Of a stretch of DNA of 64,000 bases, positions 9,942 to 19,042 are shown one piece after another; position 1 is the stretch's first letter; every line of letters begins with the position of its first letter. The notes below the pieces were generated by a model, which saw nothing but the letters and a program-made list of their open reading frames with translations, ran no database searches and was not told where the DNA came from. The position numbers were made by a program, and so were the translations under genes. The stretch is taken from contig NZ_CP087168.1 of the NCBI RefSeq assembly GCF_024748615.1, positions 1,674,001 to 1,738,000 of the forward strand, in the 5' to 3' direction. The DNA comes from Pseudomonas sp. B21-048 (lineage in GTDB: Bacteria; Pseudomonadota; Gammaproteobacteria; Pseudomonadales; Pseudomonadaceae).

Positions 9942-10547
9942 ATGCGTGTGTGGTTTTTGAGTGCTGGCCTGGCCTTGATGTGCATGGCCCAGAACGCAGC
10001 GGCGGGTACAGTCCTGATCGTTGGCGATAGTATCAGCGCCGGTTTCGGCCTGGATACCCGCTTGGGGTGGGTGTCATTGCTCGAGCAACGGCTCAAGCAC
10101 GAAGGTTTCGACGATAAAGTGGTCAATGCGTCCATCAGCGGCGACACCAGTGCCGGAGGCCGGGCGCGCCTGCCGGCGCTGCTTGCAGAGCATAAGCCTG
10201 CGCTGGTTATCCTCGAATTGGGGGGCAACGATGGGTTGCGCGGAATGCTGCCAACGCAATTGCAACAAAATCTTGCGTCGATGATCGACAGCTCCCGCGC
10301 CAGTGGTGCCAAGGTATTGCTGCTGGGCATGCAACTGCCACCCAATTACGGTGCGCGTTACACCCAGGCCTTTGCCGAGGCTTATACCAAGGTAGCCAAC
10401 GAGAAAAAGATCCCGCTGGTGCCGTTTTTTCTCGACGGTGTGGGTGGTCATCCGGACCTGATGCAAGGCGACGGCCTGCACCCGGCTGCGGCGGCTCAGG
10501 ACAAGTTGCTGGAAAATGTCTGGCCGACACTGAAACCGCTGCTTTGA
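9942..10547 (+). CDS. tesA: Periplasmic esterase/thioesterase TesA (arylesterase)
   Basis: A 201-residue SGNH/GDSL hydrolase that acts in the periplasm as a thioesterase, esterase and lysophospholipase. It has a signal peptide of about 21 residues ending AAA, nucleophile Ser30 in block I (GDSIS), block III GGNDGLRG, and the Asp/His pair in block V (DGLHP). The ATG follows GGAG with nine bases spacing. It is divergent from ybbA, as in E. coli. The ribosome site of tesA overlaps the first codons of ybbA, so promoters of each gene must lie inside the other. Confidence 0.93.
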   Translation: MRVWFLSAGLALMCMAQNAAAGTVLIVGDSISAGFGLDTRLGWVSLLEQRLKHEGFDDKVVNASISGDTSAGGRARLPALLAEHKPALVILELGGNDGLRGMLPTQLQQNLASMIDSSRASGAKVLLLGMQLPPNYGARYTQAFAEAYTKVANEKKIPLVPFFLDGVGGHPDLMQGDGLHPAAAAQDKLLENVWPTLKPLL

Positions 10548-10603
10548 CGCTTTTCTAGCGGCGGTGTTTCGGCTAAGGTGGCGCCCCCGATTTGGAGCCC
10601 CCG

Positions 10604-10897
10604 ATGCCGCGTCCTGCCTGGTCCCTTTTTGCCTACCAACTGATCGAGCCTGACGAACAGCTGGATCTGTTCGCCTGCCAGGAAGTGCGGGTGCATCTGG
10701 TGACCCGTCAGCTGGAGTTGGGCGGCTCGGCGGACCGAACCTTGTGCGGCAGCCTGCTGCCGGCGCAACCGCGCTGGTCGAGCGTCGACCGCACAGTGTT
10801 CCAGGACCAGCGCCTGTGCTCATTGTGCCGGGCCATTCTGGAGTCGCAAAAACGCGGCACCTCGCCGATCTGGCCTGAGTTGCGGTTCGAGCTTTAG
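10604..10897 (+). CDS. Conserved hypothetical protein, 97 residues
   Basis: A small soluble protein of no recognised family. It contains a CxxC pair near the C-terminus (LCSLCRAIL) plus other cysteines (FACQ, TLCG), so metal binding is possible but unproven. The ATG at 10604 is preceded by GGAGCCCCCG; a TTG four codons earlier is less likely. It follows tesA by 56 bases on the same strand. Confidence 0.6.
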   Translation: MPRPAWSLFAYQLIEPDEQLDLFACQEVRVHLVTRQLELGGSADRTLCGSLLPAQPRWSSVDRTVFQDQRLCSLCRAILESQKRGTSPIWPELRFEL

Positions 10898-10920
10898 AGC
10901 CCTGTGGTCAGAGGACTTCC

Positions 10921-10971
10921 GTGAGTGGGGGGCTTGCCATAGACAAGCTCCCCCACAGGCAAGCCCCTCAC
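10921..10971. repeat. REP-like imperfect inverted repeat
   Basis: Partly matching arms (GTGAG...GGGGCTTGCC and GGCAAGCCCCTCAC) surround AAGCTCCCCCAC. It resembles Pseudomonas REP sequences of the GGGGCTTGC type and sits between a hypothetical gene and the L,D-transpeptidase gene. Confidence 0.55.
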
Positions 10972-11074
10972 CGCAGATCCCCCAACCACAGGTCTTTACG
11001 TCTCCCCGAAATAACGGTCGTCGGTGTACAATCCCGTTTTTATACCCTTGTCGATTATGCGAAGGATTTTCCGG

Positions 11075-12046
11075 ATGTTGCCGCGCTTTCCCGCCGTCAC
11101 CCGCTGCCTGTCTCTTGCCGCCCTCTGCGTCGCGGGCCCTGTAGCAGCATTGGAGCTACCCCTGCCACCACCCGGTGAAGACATCGTCGGCCAGGTGCAA
11201 GTGATCAAGGCCAAGTACGAAGACACCTTCGCTGACCTTGGTACCACCTACGATCTGGGCTACTCGGAAATGGTTGCGGCCAACCCTGGCGTCGATCCAT
11301 GGCTACCGGGCGCGGGTACCGAAGTGGTACTGCCGACACGCTTCATTCTGCCGCCGGGTCCGCGTGAAGGTATTGTCATTAACCTGGCTGAATACCGTCT
11401 CTATTACTTCCCGAAAGGCCGGAACGTGGTGTACACCTTCCCGCTGGGTATCGGTCGCGAAGGCTGGGGCTCGCCGATTGCGCACACCAGCATCACCGCC
11501 AAGACACCGAACCCGACCTGGACGCCTCCCGCCTCGATCAAGGCCGAGCATGCCGCCGATGGTGATCCGCTGCCCAATGTAGTGCCTGCCGGCCCGGACA
11601 ATCCGCTGGGGCCGTTCAAGTTCACGCTGGGCACTCCGGGCTACCTGATTCATGGTTCGAACAAGAAGTTCGGTATCGGCATGCGCACCAGCCACGGTTG
11701 CTTCCGCATGTTTAACAACAATGTGCTGGAAATGGCCGGCATGGTGCCAGTCGGAACGTCGGTGCGCATTCTCAACGACCCGTACAAATTCGGCCTCAGT
11801 GGCGGCAAGGTTTATCTGGAAGCGCACACGCCGCTGGACGACAAGGGCAACCCTTCGGTGGTCGACAAGCACACTGCAGTGATCAATGCGATGCTCAAGC
11901 GCGAGGACATTACCAACAACTTGCGCATGAACTGGGATGTCGTGCGTGACGTGGTTGCCGCTGAAGATGGCCTGCCCGTGGAAATCGCCGTACCGAATGC
12001 ATCGGCACCGATGGTGTCGAGTGCACCGATCGACTTGCAGCAGTAA
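11075..12046 (+). CDS. L,D-transpeptidase (ErfK/YbiS family)
   Basis: An exported 323-residue YkuD-domain enzyme that forms 3-3 crosslinks in peptidoglycan or attaches lipoprotein to it. It has a signal peptide (about 1-23), a LysM-like segment (YSEMVAANPGVDPWLPG followed by VVLPTRFILP), then the YkuD domain with His207-Gly-Cys209 in SHGCFR. Cys209 is the nucleophile. The ATG at 11075 is chosen because AAGGA precedes it; upstream in-frame candidates at 11024 (GTG) and 11057 (ATG) lack a ribosome site. It lies next to oprI (Lpp-like), whose C-terminal Lys is the kind of group that YbiS-type enzymes join to peptidoglycan, so a functional link is plausible. Confidence 0.92.
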   Translation: MLPRFPAVTRCLSLAALCVAGPVAALELPLPPPGEDIVGQVQVIKAKYEDTFADLGTTYDLGYSEMVAANPGVDPWLPGAGTEVVLPTRFILPPGPREGIVINLAEYRLYYFPKGRNVVYTFPLGIGREGWGSPIAHTSITAKTPNPTWTPPASIKAEHAADGDPLPNVVPAGPDNPLGPFKFTLGTPGYLIHGSNKKFGIGMRTSHGCFRMFNNNVLEMAGMVPVGTSVRILNDPYKFGLSGGKVYLEAHTPLDDKGNPSVVDKHTAVINAMLKREDITNNLRMNWDVVRDVVAAEDGLPVEIAVPNASAPMVSSAPIDLQQ

Positions 12047-12059
12047 TGTGTTAAAGCAA

Positions 12060-12092
12060 CCCGCCGATGCAGGCCGCATCGGCGGGTTTTTT
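12060..12092 (+). terminator. Rho-independent terminator after L,D-transpeptidase gene
   Basis: A CCCGCCGATG / CATCGGCGGG stem is followed by six T residues, 14 bases after the stop codon. Confidence 0.9.
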
Positions 12093-12115
12093 ATGGCCTG
12101 CAGAAACGCGGGGCA

Positions 12116-12148
12116 ATAAAAAAGCCGACCCAAAAAATGGGTCGGCTT
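12116..12148 (-). terminator. Rho-independent terminator of oprI
   Basis: Read on the minus strand, the stem AAGCCGACCCA / TGGGTCGGCTT with a five-base loop is followed by a T-run. It begins about 20 bases after the oprI stop codon. Confidence 0.92.
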
Positions 12149-12169
12149 GATAACAATCCCGAAGGACTA

Positions 12170-12421
12170 TTACTTGCGGCTAGCTTTTTCCAGCATGCGC
12201 AGAGCACGCTCGTTAGCTTCGTCAGCAGTCTGTTGTGCTTTTTGAGCAGCAGCCAGAGCTTCATCAGCTTTACGGTAAGCTTCGTCTGCACGAGCCTGGG
12301 AGCGAGCAGCTGCGTCTTCAGTAGCGGTCAGGCGTGCTTCGGTTTCTTTCGATACGCTGCTGCAACCGGTAGCCAGAACTGCGGCCAGAGCCAGAGCAGA
12401 GAATTTCAGAACGTTATTCAT
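12170..12421 (-). CDS. oprI: Major outer-membrane lipoprotein OprI (Lpp-like)
   Basis: An 83-residue murein lipoprotein, the Pseudomonas counterpart of Lpp, abundant in the outer membrane. It has a signal peptide with lipobox ending at Cys20 (LATGC), then an Ala-rich heptad-repeat helix ([19 protein letters not shown]) and a C-terminal RK. The length and sequence match OprI. The ribosome site GAAGGGGAAC precedes the ATG. It has its own strong promoter (12542-12570) and terminator, consistent with a very highly expressed monocistronic mRNA with a leader of about 110 bases. Confidence 0.97.
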   Translation of the reverse strand: MNNVLKFSALALAAVLATGCSSVSKETEARLTATEDAAARSQARADEAYRKADEALAAAQKAQQTADEANERALRMLEKASRK

Positions 12422-12541
12422 TGTGTTCCCCTTCAAGGACTTTCTATTAAGTAGCTGTCTCCTCAGAGAGAGGAAATAGCCGGCGTACATACTACCCATT
12501 ACTTGTAGTAAGTAAACTGACGTAGCGCAAGAAGCAAAAAA

Positions 12542-12570
12542 ATTGTAGGCGTTGATTCTTTTTCGAGCAA
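12542..12570 (-). promoter_or_regulatory. Sigma-70 promoter of oprI
   Basis: On the minus strand there is a -35 TTGCTC and a -10 TACAAT separated by exactly 17 bases. It is oriented towards oprI, which begins about 120 bases downstream. Confidence 0.8.
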
Positions 12571-13050
12571 CTTTTAAGTGCATTGTATAAAAAACATCCA
12601 GCTGCGAGGCCCGAGCTGAGCGAGACGGCGAAAAAAAGTTCCCGAGGTCGGCCACTGTTTTTCAGTCTTGGCTAAAGTCTGTCTAGATGCAATCGTCCAC
12701 ACTTTTCTTCGGATTCTGCGCAGCGGCTCTCATATCTTTATCGATGTTGAGGTGACTTAAACAAAGGGCGCTCGTCTTAAGTCTCAATGTCCGGCAATGT
12801 TCAGGCTTCGACCCGGGAAAATCCTGGTCGAGCCGCCCCTGCATTACCTCAAGCAGCACTGGCCTGCCAGCATGACGAGCGTCCCTTGAGCATTTCTGCC
12901 AATGGTGCCTACTATTTGTACGTGCTCGGTTGCGCGAGATGGGTGTTGCTCTCTCGGTGTCCATTCAGGCACGGGGTGGCGTAGATGTTTCTTCGCCGGA
13001 AAAACATCGGTAAGGTAGGGGTCAGAATTAAAGACCCGCGAGGAGTAGTG
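12571..13050. other. Intergenic region between oprI promoter and GNAT gene
   Basis: About 480 bases without a gene I can support. Short reading frames exist on both strands (for example 12683-12964 minus, 12787-12984 plus), but they have no ribosome site and no recognisable product. The first part is AT-rich and may carry upstream control of oprI; the last part would carry the promoter of the acetyltransferase gene. Confidence 0.5.
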
Positions 13051-13332
13051 ATGAGCGAGGCGTTGTCCATCCACCATGACCAGGCTGGTCATCAGTTCGA
13101 GACCACTGTGGACGGTTATCGTGCCTACCTGACCTATATGGATCTGGGAAAACAGACCCTGGATATTTATCGTACCTTTGTGCCCAACGCGCTGCGTGGT
13201 CGCGGCATCGCGGCGGCGTTGACCGAGCAAGCACTGCAATACGCCGAGGAAATGGGCTACACAGTCATTCCATCGTGTTCCTACGTGGAGCGCTACATGG
13301 AACGTCACGCGCGGCATGCCGCCAAGCTGTGA
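13051..13332 (+). CDS. Small GNAT-fold N-acetyltransferase (YjdJ-like)
   Basis: A 93-residue minimal GNAT protein of the Acetyltransf_CG group (YjdJ/YidJ-like), smaller than regular GNAT enzymes. The acetyl-CoA binding segment RTFVPNALRGRGIAAALTE is present, followed by the conserved IPSCSYVERYMERH with the Cys typical of this group. The acceptor substrate is unknown. GAGGAG lies just before the ATG at 13051; the frame extends upstream to 12985 without a ribosome site. Confidence 0.85.
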   Translation: MSEALSIHHDQAGHQFETTVDGYRAYLTYMDLGKQTLDIYRTFVPNALRGRGIAAALTEQALQYAEEMGYTVIPSCSYVERYMERHARHAAKL

Positions 13333-13346
13333 ATAAAGCGAGCGCA

Positions 13347-13380
13347 TAAAAAAACGCCAGGTTTAAGCCTGGCGTTTTTT
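13347..13380. terminator. Bidirectional terminator
   Basis: A stem AACGCCAGG / CCTGGCGTT flanked by an A-run and a T-run sits between two convergent genes, the GNAT gene and the class I DAHP synthase gene, and can serve both. Confidence 0.9.
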
Positions 13381-13401
13381 ATGCGTGAAACGAAACGGCG
13401 A

Positions 13402-14478
13402 TCAGCTGCGATTGCGTTTAGGCAGCACATCCTTGAGCTTGGCGTGCATGCTGCGCAAGGTGTTTTCGGTGGCGGTCCAGTCGATGCAGGCGTCGGTGAT
13501 CGACACGCCGTATTGCAGGTCGGCGAGGTCTTTCGGGATCGCCTGGCAGCCCCAGTTCAGGTGACTTTCGACCATCAGGCCGATGATCGACTGGTTGCCT
13601 TCGAGGATCTGGTTGGCGACGTTCTCCATCACCAGCGGTTGCAGGGCCGGGTCCTTGTTGGAGTTGGCGTGGCTGCAATCGACCATGATGTTCGGCTTGA
13701 TCTTCGCTTTGTTCAGCGCTTGCTCGCAGAGCGCGACGCTGACCGAATCGTAGTTCGGTTTGCCGTTACCGCCGCGCAACACCACGTGACCGTAGGCGTT
13801 GCCCTTGGTGGTGACGATCGACACGCCACCTTCCTGGTTGATACCCAGGAAACGGTGCGGGCTGGAAACCGATTGCAAGGCGTTGATGGCCACCGTCAGG
13901 CCGCCATCGGTGCCATTCTTGAAGCCGACAGCCGAGGACAGGCCGGAAGCCATTTCACGGTGAGTCTGGGATTCGGTGGTGCGTGCGCCGATCGCCGACC
14001 AGCTGATCAGGTCCTGCAAGTATTGCGGGGAGATCGGGTCGAGGGCTTCGGTCGCGGTCGGCAGGCCCATTTCGGCCAGGTCCAGCAGCAACTGACGACC
14101 GATGTGCAGGCCATCCTGAATCTTGAACGAGTCGTCCAGGTACGGATCGTTGATCAAGCCTTTCCAGCCGACAGTGGTGCGTGGCTTCTCGAAATACACG
14201 CGCATGACCAGATACAAGGTATCGGACACTTGCGCCGCGAGCACTTTCAGGCGCTCGGCGTATTCGTGGGCAGCCTTGATGTCATGGATCGAGCACGGCC
14301 CGATCACGACGAACAGGCGGTGGTCAGTGCCATCAAGAATGTTGCGAATGACTTCGCGACCCTTGGTGACGGTGCGCAGGGCAGCGTCGCTCAGAGGGAT
14401 ATCACGCTTGAGCTGATCGGGAGTGATCAGGGTCTCGTTGGAGGCGACGTTAAGGTCGTTGATCGGTAAATCAGCCAT
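13402..14478 (-). CDS. 3-deoxy-7-phosphoheptulonate synthase, class I (AroF/G/H type)
   Basis: The first enzyme of the shikimate pathway, condensing phosphoenolpyruvate and erythrose 4-phosphate in the cytoplasm. At 358 residues it has the normal length of the AroFGH family. Characteristic segments include VIGPCSIHD, MRVYFEKPRTTVGWKG, IGARTTESQTHREMASGLS and MVDCSHANSNKDP, with the metal-binding Cys/His/Glu/Asp set present. Which aromatic amino acid inhibits it cannot be read with confidence, so I give no symbol. A class II enzyme for the same step lies at 27853-29199. Confidence 0.95.
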   Translation of the reverse strand: MADLPINDLNVASNETLITPDQLKRDIPLSDAALRTVTKGREVIRNILDGTDHRLFVVIGPCSIHDIKAAHEYAERLKVLAAQVSDTLYLVMRVYFEKPRTTVGWKGLINDPYLDDSFKIQDGLHIGRQLLLDLAEMGLPTATEALDPISPQYLQDLISWSAIGARTTESQTHREMASGLSSAVGFKNGTDGGLTVAINALQSVSSPHRFLGINQEGGVSIVTTKGNAYGHVVLRGGNGKPNYDSVSVALCEQALNKAKIKPNIMVDCSHANSNKDPALQPLVMENVANQILEGNQSIIGLMVESHLNWGCQAIPKDLADLQYGVSITDACIDWTATENTLRSMHAKLKDVLPKRNRS

Positions 14479-14640
14479 CGTTTACTCGTCAGGTCACGGG
14501 TGCCGGCCGCCAGCGAACCCGCGCGGCGGAGCACAGCAAATTAAGCGCGTCGGGAAGCCGAACCTTAGCGCGTTACACCGTGGCTCGACAATGGGCAGAC
14601 ACTGGTTTAGGGGGCAGAACACCCACTAAACCGGCACTGG

Positions 14641-15069
14641 CTATGCAAACGCCTTGCGAACCGTGTCGTGGGAGAACTCGTCGGCGTGCATCTGGACCCA
14701 TTCGAGAGCGAGGGCCTGAATATCCTGCAGGTCGTCGTGCGCGTCATGCTGGCGGCGGTAACGTTCGATCTGACACACCTGTTCGCCCATCCTGGCACTG
14801 AACAGCGTCTGTTCATCCACAAAGGCGATGCCGACCAGATAGCCGCGCTTGCGTCGCAGGCACCAAGCCACATAACCCAGAAAACGCAAATCCGGGTTCA
14901 GGGTCGGCATGCGTACTTCCAGCGCCGTACCGTGGCGCCATGCGCGGTGGTAATTGCAAGCCATGCCGCCGAGGCTGATTGTGTGCAGCTGTTGTCGCGA
15001 AATACACTCAAGTTTGAACAACGTTAATTCGACGGGTACATCGTCAGGATGAGGAAGATAACGTCTCAT
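14641..15069 (-). CDS. PilZ-domain protein (c-di-GMP receptor family)
   Basis: A 142-residue protein with a PilZ-like beta barrel. The second PilZ motif is visible (TISLGG, Ser32 and Gly35), followed by a region typical of the fold (LRFLGYVAWCLRRKRGYLVGIAF). The usual RxxxR motif is not intact: the N-terminus reads MRRYLPHP, with no second Arg at the right distance, so c-di-GMP binding is uncertain. The ATG at 15069 has GGGAG upstream and overlaps by two bases the ATG of the divergent thioredoxin-like gene. An imperfect hairpin (14604-14632) follows the gene. Confidence 0.75.
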   Translation of the reverse strand: MRRYLPHPDDVPVELTLFKLECISRQQLHTISLGGMACNYHRAWRHGTALEVRMPTLNPDLRFLGYVAWCLRRKRGYLVGIAFVDEQTLFSARMGEQVCQIERYRRQHDAHDDLQDIQALALEWVQMHADEFSHDTVRKAFA

Positions 15070-15454
15070 GAACACGGACTCCCTGTGTCGGCCATCTGAC
15101 ATCGTTTCTCCCAGTATAGTGGTCGAATCGGAATTGACCGATTTCGACGCCGACCAACGGCTGTTGGCGATGAACGGTGTTTCTCTGGTGATTTTTACCA
15201 GCGTCGGCTGCGCCAGTTGCCGTTTTGCCCGTGAACAATTGCCTGGTTTCGATCTGGCGGTCGATCGACTGTGCTGGATCGACGCCGGGAACAATGGCGG
15301 GGTGGTCGAGCGTTATCGGGTTTTTCATTTGCCGGCGCTGTTTGTGGTTCGCGACGGTGAATTTTTCGGCGCGCTTCAGTCGCGTCTGACCCGCACGGCG
15401 CTCAACGAGGCCGTGGCTCATGCGTTGAGCCGACAAGCAGAGGAGTTACCATGA
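15068..15454 (+). CDS. Thioredoxin-like protein
   Basis: A 128-residue thioredoxin-fold protein with an active-site CxxC (SVGCASCRFARE) after the expected beta strand (VSLVIFTS) and a cis-Pro-like segment FHLPALFVVRDG. It has no signal peptide, so it is likely cytoplasmic. It probably acts in thiol-disulfide exchange; the partner is unknown. GAGGAAG lies upstream of the ATG. Its last four bases (ATGA) overlap the start of the reductase gene, so the two are probably co-translated. Confidence 0.82.
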   Translation: MNTDSLCRPSDIVSPSIVVESELTDFDADQRLLAMNGVSLVIFTSVGCASCRFAREQLPGFDLAVDRLCWIDAGNNGGVVERYRVFHLPALFVVRDGEFFGALQSRLTRTALNEAVAHALSRQAEELP

Positions 15455-16407
15455 CAGGCAAAAAGGCCAAGCCGACGATAGGCATTATCGGGACCGGTGC
15501 AATCGGCGGTTTCTATGGGGTGATGCTGGCGCGTGCCGGCTTTGATGTGCACTTTCTGTTGCGCAGTGAATTCTCGGCAGTCGCCGAACGCGGCTTGCAT
15601 CTCGATCATGCGTCGTTGGGCCCGCTGGTCCTGAACCCGGTCCAGGCCTACTCGTCCGCTGCCGACATGCCGCGGTGTGACTGGCTGTTGGTGGGCGCCA
15701 AGACCACCAGTAACGCAGAGCTGGCACCGGCCATTATTCAAGCCGCGGCACCCGATGCCAAAGTGCTGTTGCTGCAAAATGGCCTGGACGTCGAAGACTG
15801 TCTGCGCGAATTGCTCCCCGATTCGCTGCACCTGCTCGGCGGGCTCTGTCTGATCTGCGTCCATCGCGCCGGCCCAGGGATCATTACCCATCAGGCGCTA
15901 GGGGCTGTGAACGTCGGCTATCACAGCGGCCCCGTCGCCGATGAACAGGCGCGCATGAACATTGTCGAGGAGGGCGCCGGGTTGTTTCGCGCAGCCGGCA
16001 TCGACGCCCAGGCCATGGCGAACCTGCATCAGGCCCGCTGGCAAAAACTGATCTGGAACATCCCCTACAACGGTCTGTCGGTGCTGCTTGGGGCCAGCAC
16101 CACTCCGTTGATGGCGGATGCCGACAGCCGCGCGCTGATTCAGGCCTTGATGGCCGAAGTGGTTCAGGGGGCCAAGGCCTGTGGTCACGACATGCCGCCG
16201 GGGTACGCCGACTATCTGTTCATGATGACCGAGAAAATGCCCGACTACTGGCCGAGCATGCACCACGATTTTCTGCACAAGCGGCCGCTGGAACTGGAGG
16301 CGATCTACACTCGACCACTCGCCGCGGCGAAGGCGGCGGGATGTGAGTTGCCGCGCATCGAAGCCTTGTATCGCAGTTTGAGTTTTATCGACCGACGTAA
16401 TCACTGA
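15451..16407 (+). CDS. Putative 2-dehydropantoate 2-reductase (ApbA/PanE family)
   Basis: A 318-residue NADPH-dependent ketopantoate-reductase-family enzyme. The N-terminal Rossmann motif is GTGAIGGFYGVMLARAG, followed by VLLLQNGLD and, in the C-terminal domain, the catalytic Lys region HQARWQKLIWNIPYN and the conserved KRPLELEAIYTRPL. Many Pseudomonas genomes carry several PanE paralogues, so ketopantoate may not be its real substrate. It is coupled to the thioredoxin-like gene upstream and followed 25 bases later by the 5'-nucleotidase gene. Confidence 0.85.
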   Translation: MTGKKAKPTIGIIGTGAIGGFYGVMLARAGFDVHFLLRSEFSAVAERGLHLDHASLGPLVLNPVQAYSSAADMPRCDWLLVGAKTTSNAELAPAIIQAAAPDAKVLLLQNGLDVEDCLRELLPDSLHLLGGLCLICVHRAGPGIITHQALGAVNVGYHSGPVADEQARMNIVEEGAGLFRAAGIDAQAMANLHQARWQKLIWNIPYNGLSVLLGASTTPLMADADSRALIQALMAEVVQGAKACGHDMPPGYADYLFMMTEKMPDYWPSMHHDFLHKRPLELEAIYTRPLAAAKAAGCELPRIEALYRSLSFIDRRNH

Positions 16408-16432
16408 GTCGGTCAAAAGGAGAGGGAAGGGC

Positions 16433-17338
16433 ATGGCAAATGGCATAGACGACAAACTGGTATTGGCGATTTCTTCGCGAGCGCTGTTCGACTTGAGTGA
16501 AAGCCACAAGGTTTATCTGTCGAGTGGTGTCGAGGCCTATAGGCAATACCAGATCGAACACGAAGACGAAATTCTTGAGCCCGGCGATGCGTTCCCGTTA
16601 GTCGAAAAACTCCTGAACCTGAACGCCAGTCTCGGCCGTGCCCGGGTCGAGGTAATCCTGGTGTCGCGCAACAGCGCCGACACCGGCCTGCGGGTTTTCA
16701 ATTCGATTCATCACTATGGCCTGGCGATATCGCGTGCGGCATTTGTCGGCGGTCGCAGTCCTTATCCGTACCTCAAGGCCTTTGGCTGCGACCTGTTTCT
16801 TTCGACCCATTCCGACGATGTGCGCAGTGCGCTGGAGGCCGGTTTCGCCGCAGCGACTATTCTATCGGGCGGTGCCAGTCGCGCCGCCAGCGATGAATTG
16901 CGCATTGCTTTCGACGGTGACGCGGTGCTGTTTTCCGATGAGTCGGAGCGGGTTTATCAGTCCGGAGGCCTTGCAGCGTTTCAGGCCAGCGAACGCGAGT
17001 CAGCCCGCGAGCCTTTGCGTGGCGGGCCGTTCAAAGGTTTCCTCGCAGCGCTCAACCTTTTGCAGCGCGAGTTCCCCGATGATGCCTGTCCGATCCGCAC
17101 CGCACTGGTGACCGCACGCTCGGCGCCGGCCCATGAACGGGTGATCCGCACCTTGCGCGAATGGGATATCCGTCTGGACGAATCGCTGTTCCTCGGCGGT
17201 TTGACCAAATCGGCTTTTCTCGAAGCCTTTGCCGCCGACGTGTTTTTCGACGATCAGGCCGGCCATTGCGAGCTGGCCCGCGAAGTGGTCGCCACCGGTC
17301 ACGTGCCGCATGGCATCAGTAACGAGCCGTCGATTTAA
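16433..17338 (+). CDS. 5'-nucleotidase (PF06189-type)
   Basis: A 301-residue HAD-like protein of the cytosolic 5'-nucleotidase family, expected to remove phosphate from nucleoside monophosphates. Family features include VLAISSRALFDLSESHKVY near the N-terminus, VILVSRNSADTGLRVFNSI, FLSTHSDDVRSALEAG, and near the end DVFFDDQAGHCELA. The length is normal. It is the last gene of the thioredoxin-panE-nucleotidase run. AGGAGAGGG precedes the ATG. Confidence 0.87.
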   Translation: MANGIDDKLVLAISSRALFDLSESHKVYLSSGVEAYRQYQIEHEDEILEPGDAFPLVEKLLNLNASLGRARVEVILVSRNSADTGLRVFNSIHHYGLAISRAAFVGGRSPYPYLKAFGCDLFLSTHSDDVRSALEAGFAAATILSGGASRAASDELRIAFDGDAVLFSDESERVYQSGGLAAFQASERESAREPLRGGPFKGFLAALNLLQREFPDDACPIRTALVTARSAPAHERVIRTLREWDIRLDESLFLGGLTKSAFLEAFAADVFFDDQAGHCELAREVVATGHVPHGISNEPSI

Positions 17339-17435
17339 AGCGCAGCGGTTCAATACGTTGCGCCGAACGCCGCTCTCGCCATGGCACTGCTAAGCTGAAT
17401 CCATCTCCGCCATGTTGGCATTAAAGGAGGTCACT

Positions 17436-17939
17436 ATGATTCATTCGATGCTGTATGCCACCGACCTCGGTCTGTACGCACCTTTTGTGATGCAGCATGC
17501 GTTGGCACTGGCTCGAACATTCAATGCCGACTTGTATGTGGTGCACGCGGTTGAGCCGATGGGGTTGTTCGCCGAATCGGTGCTTCAGAGTTACCTCGAT
17601 GAGCAGGCCTTGAACGAGTTTCACAGTCAGGGCCTGAATAACGTGATTGCCAATATCGAGCAACGGGTGCTCGACAGTTTTCGCGAAGAGCTGGGGGATG
17701 AGGGGGAGCAAGACCTGGAACGAATTCGGGCTGTGCGGGTGCTGCAGGGCGATCCGTCGGAAGTGATTCTCGACCAGGCGCAGAAACTCTCCGTCGATTT
17801 GTTGATCGTAGGGAGTCACAGTCATGGCGTTGGCGCGGAAACGCCATTGGGCAGGACCGCTGCGCGCGTGTTGCAGCTAGCCCGGGTGCCGGTCTATCTG
17901 GTGCCACTGATGGAGCGTCGCCGCAAAGGGGATCGCTAG
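17436..17939 (+). CDS. Universal stress protein (UspA family)
   Basis: A 167-residue single-domain Usp. It begins MIHSMLYATDLG and ends with the nucleotide-binding signature GSHSHG followed by TPLGRTAARVL, which marks the ATP-binding subgroup. It carries a near-perfect ribosome site AAAGGAGGT four bases from the ATG, suggesting strong translation. An in-frame codon at 17412 is not needed. The stress that induces it cannot be deduced here. Confidence 0.92.
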   Translation: MIHSMLYATDLGLYAPFVMQHALALARTFNADLYVVHAVEPMGLFAESVLQSYLDEQALNEFHSQGLNNVIANIEQRVLDSFREELGDEGEQDLERIRAVRVLQGDPSEVILDQAQKLSVDLLIVGSHSHGVGAETPLGRTAARVLQLARVPVYLVPLMERRRKGDR

Positions 17940-18042
17940 AACCCGGATAATGGCATTTTGATAAAAAGTTCTAGATTTATTAATCAAACCATTAATATAG
18001 TTATATATCGTCGCTGATGCCCGTGGCGTCTACCTGCTTTGA

Positions 18043-19026
<984 letters not shown>

Positions 19027-19042
19027 TCGTCAATCTTCTTGC

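Noticed and set aside
12683..12984. Short frames on both strands in the oprI-GNAT gap
   Set aside because: No ribosome site, no domain, and they overlap each other; not supportable as genes.
13381..14469. A 362-codon plus-strand frame
   Set aside because: It is the reverse strand of the class I DAHP synthase gene, whose protein is unmistakable.
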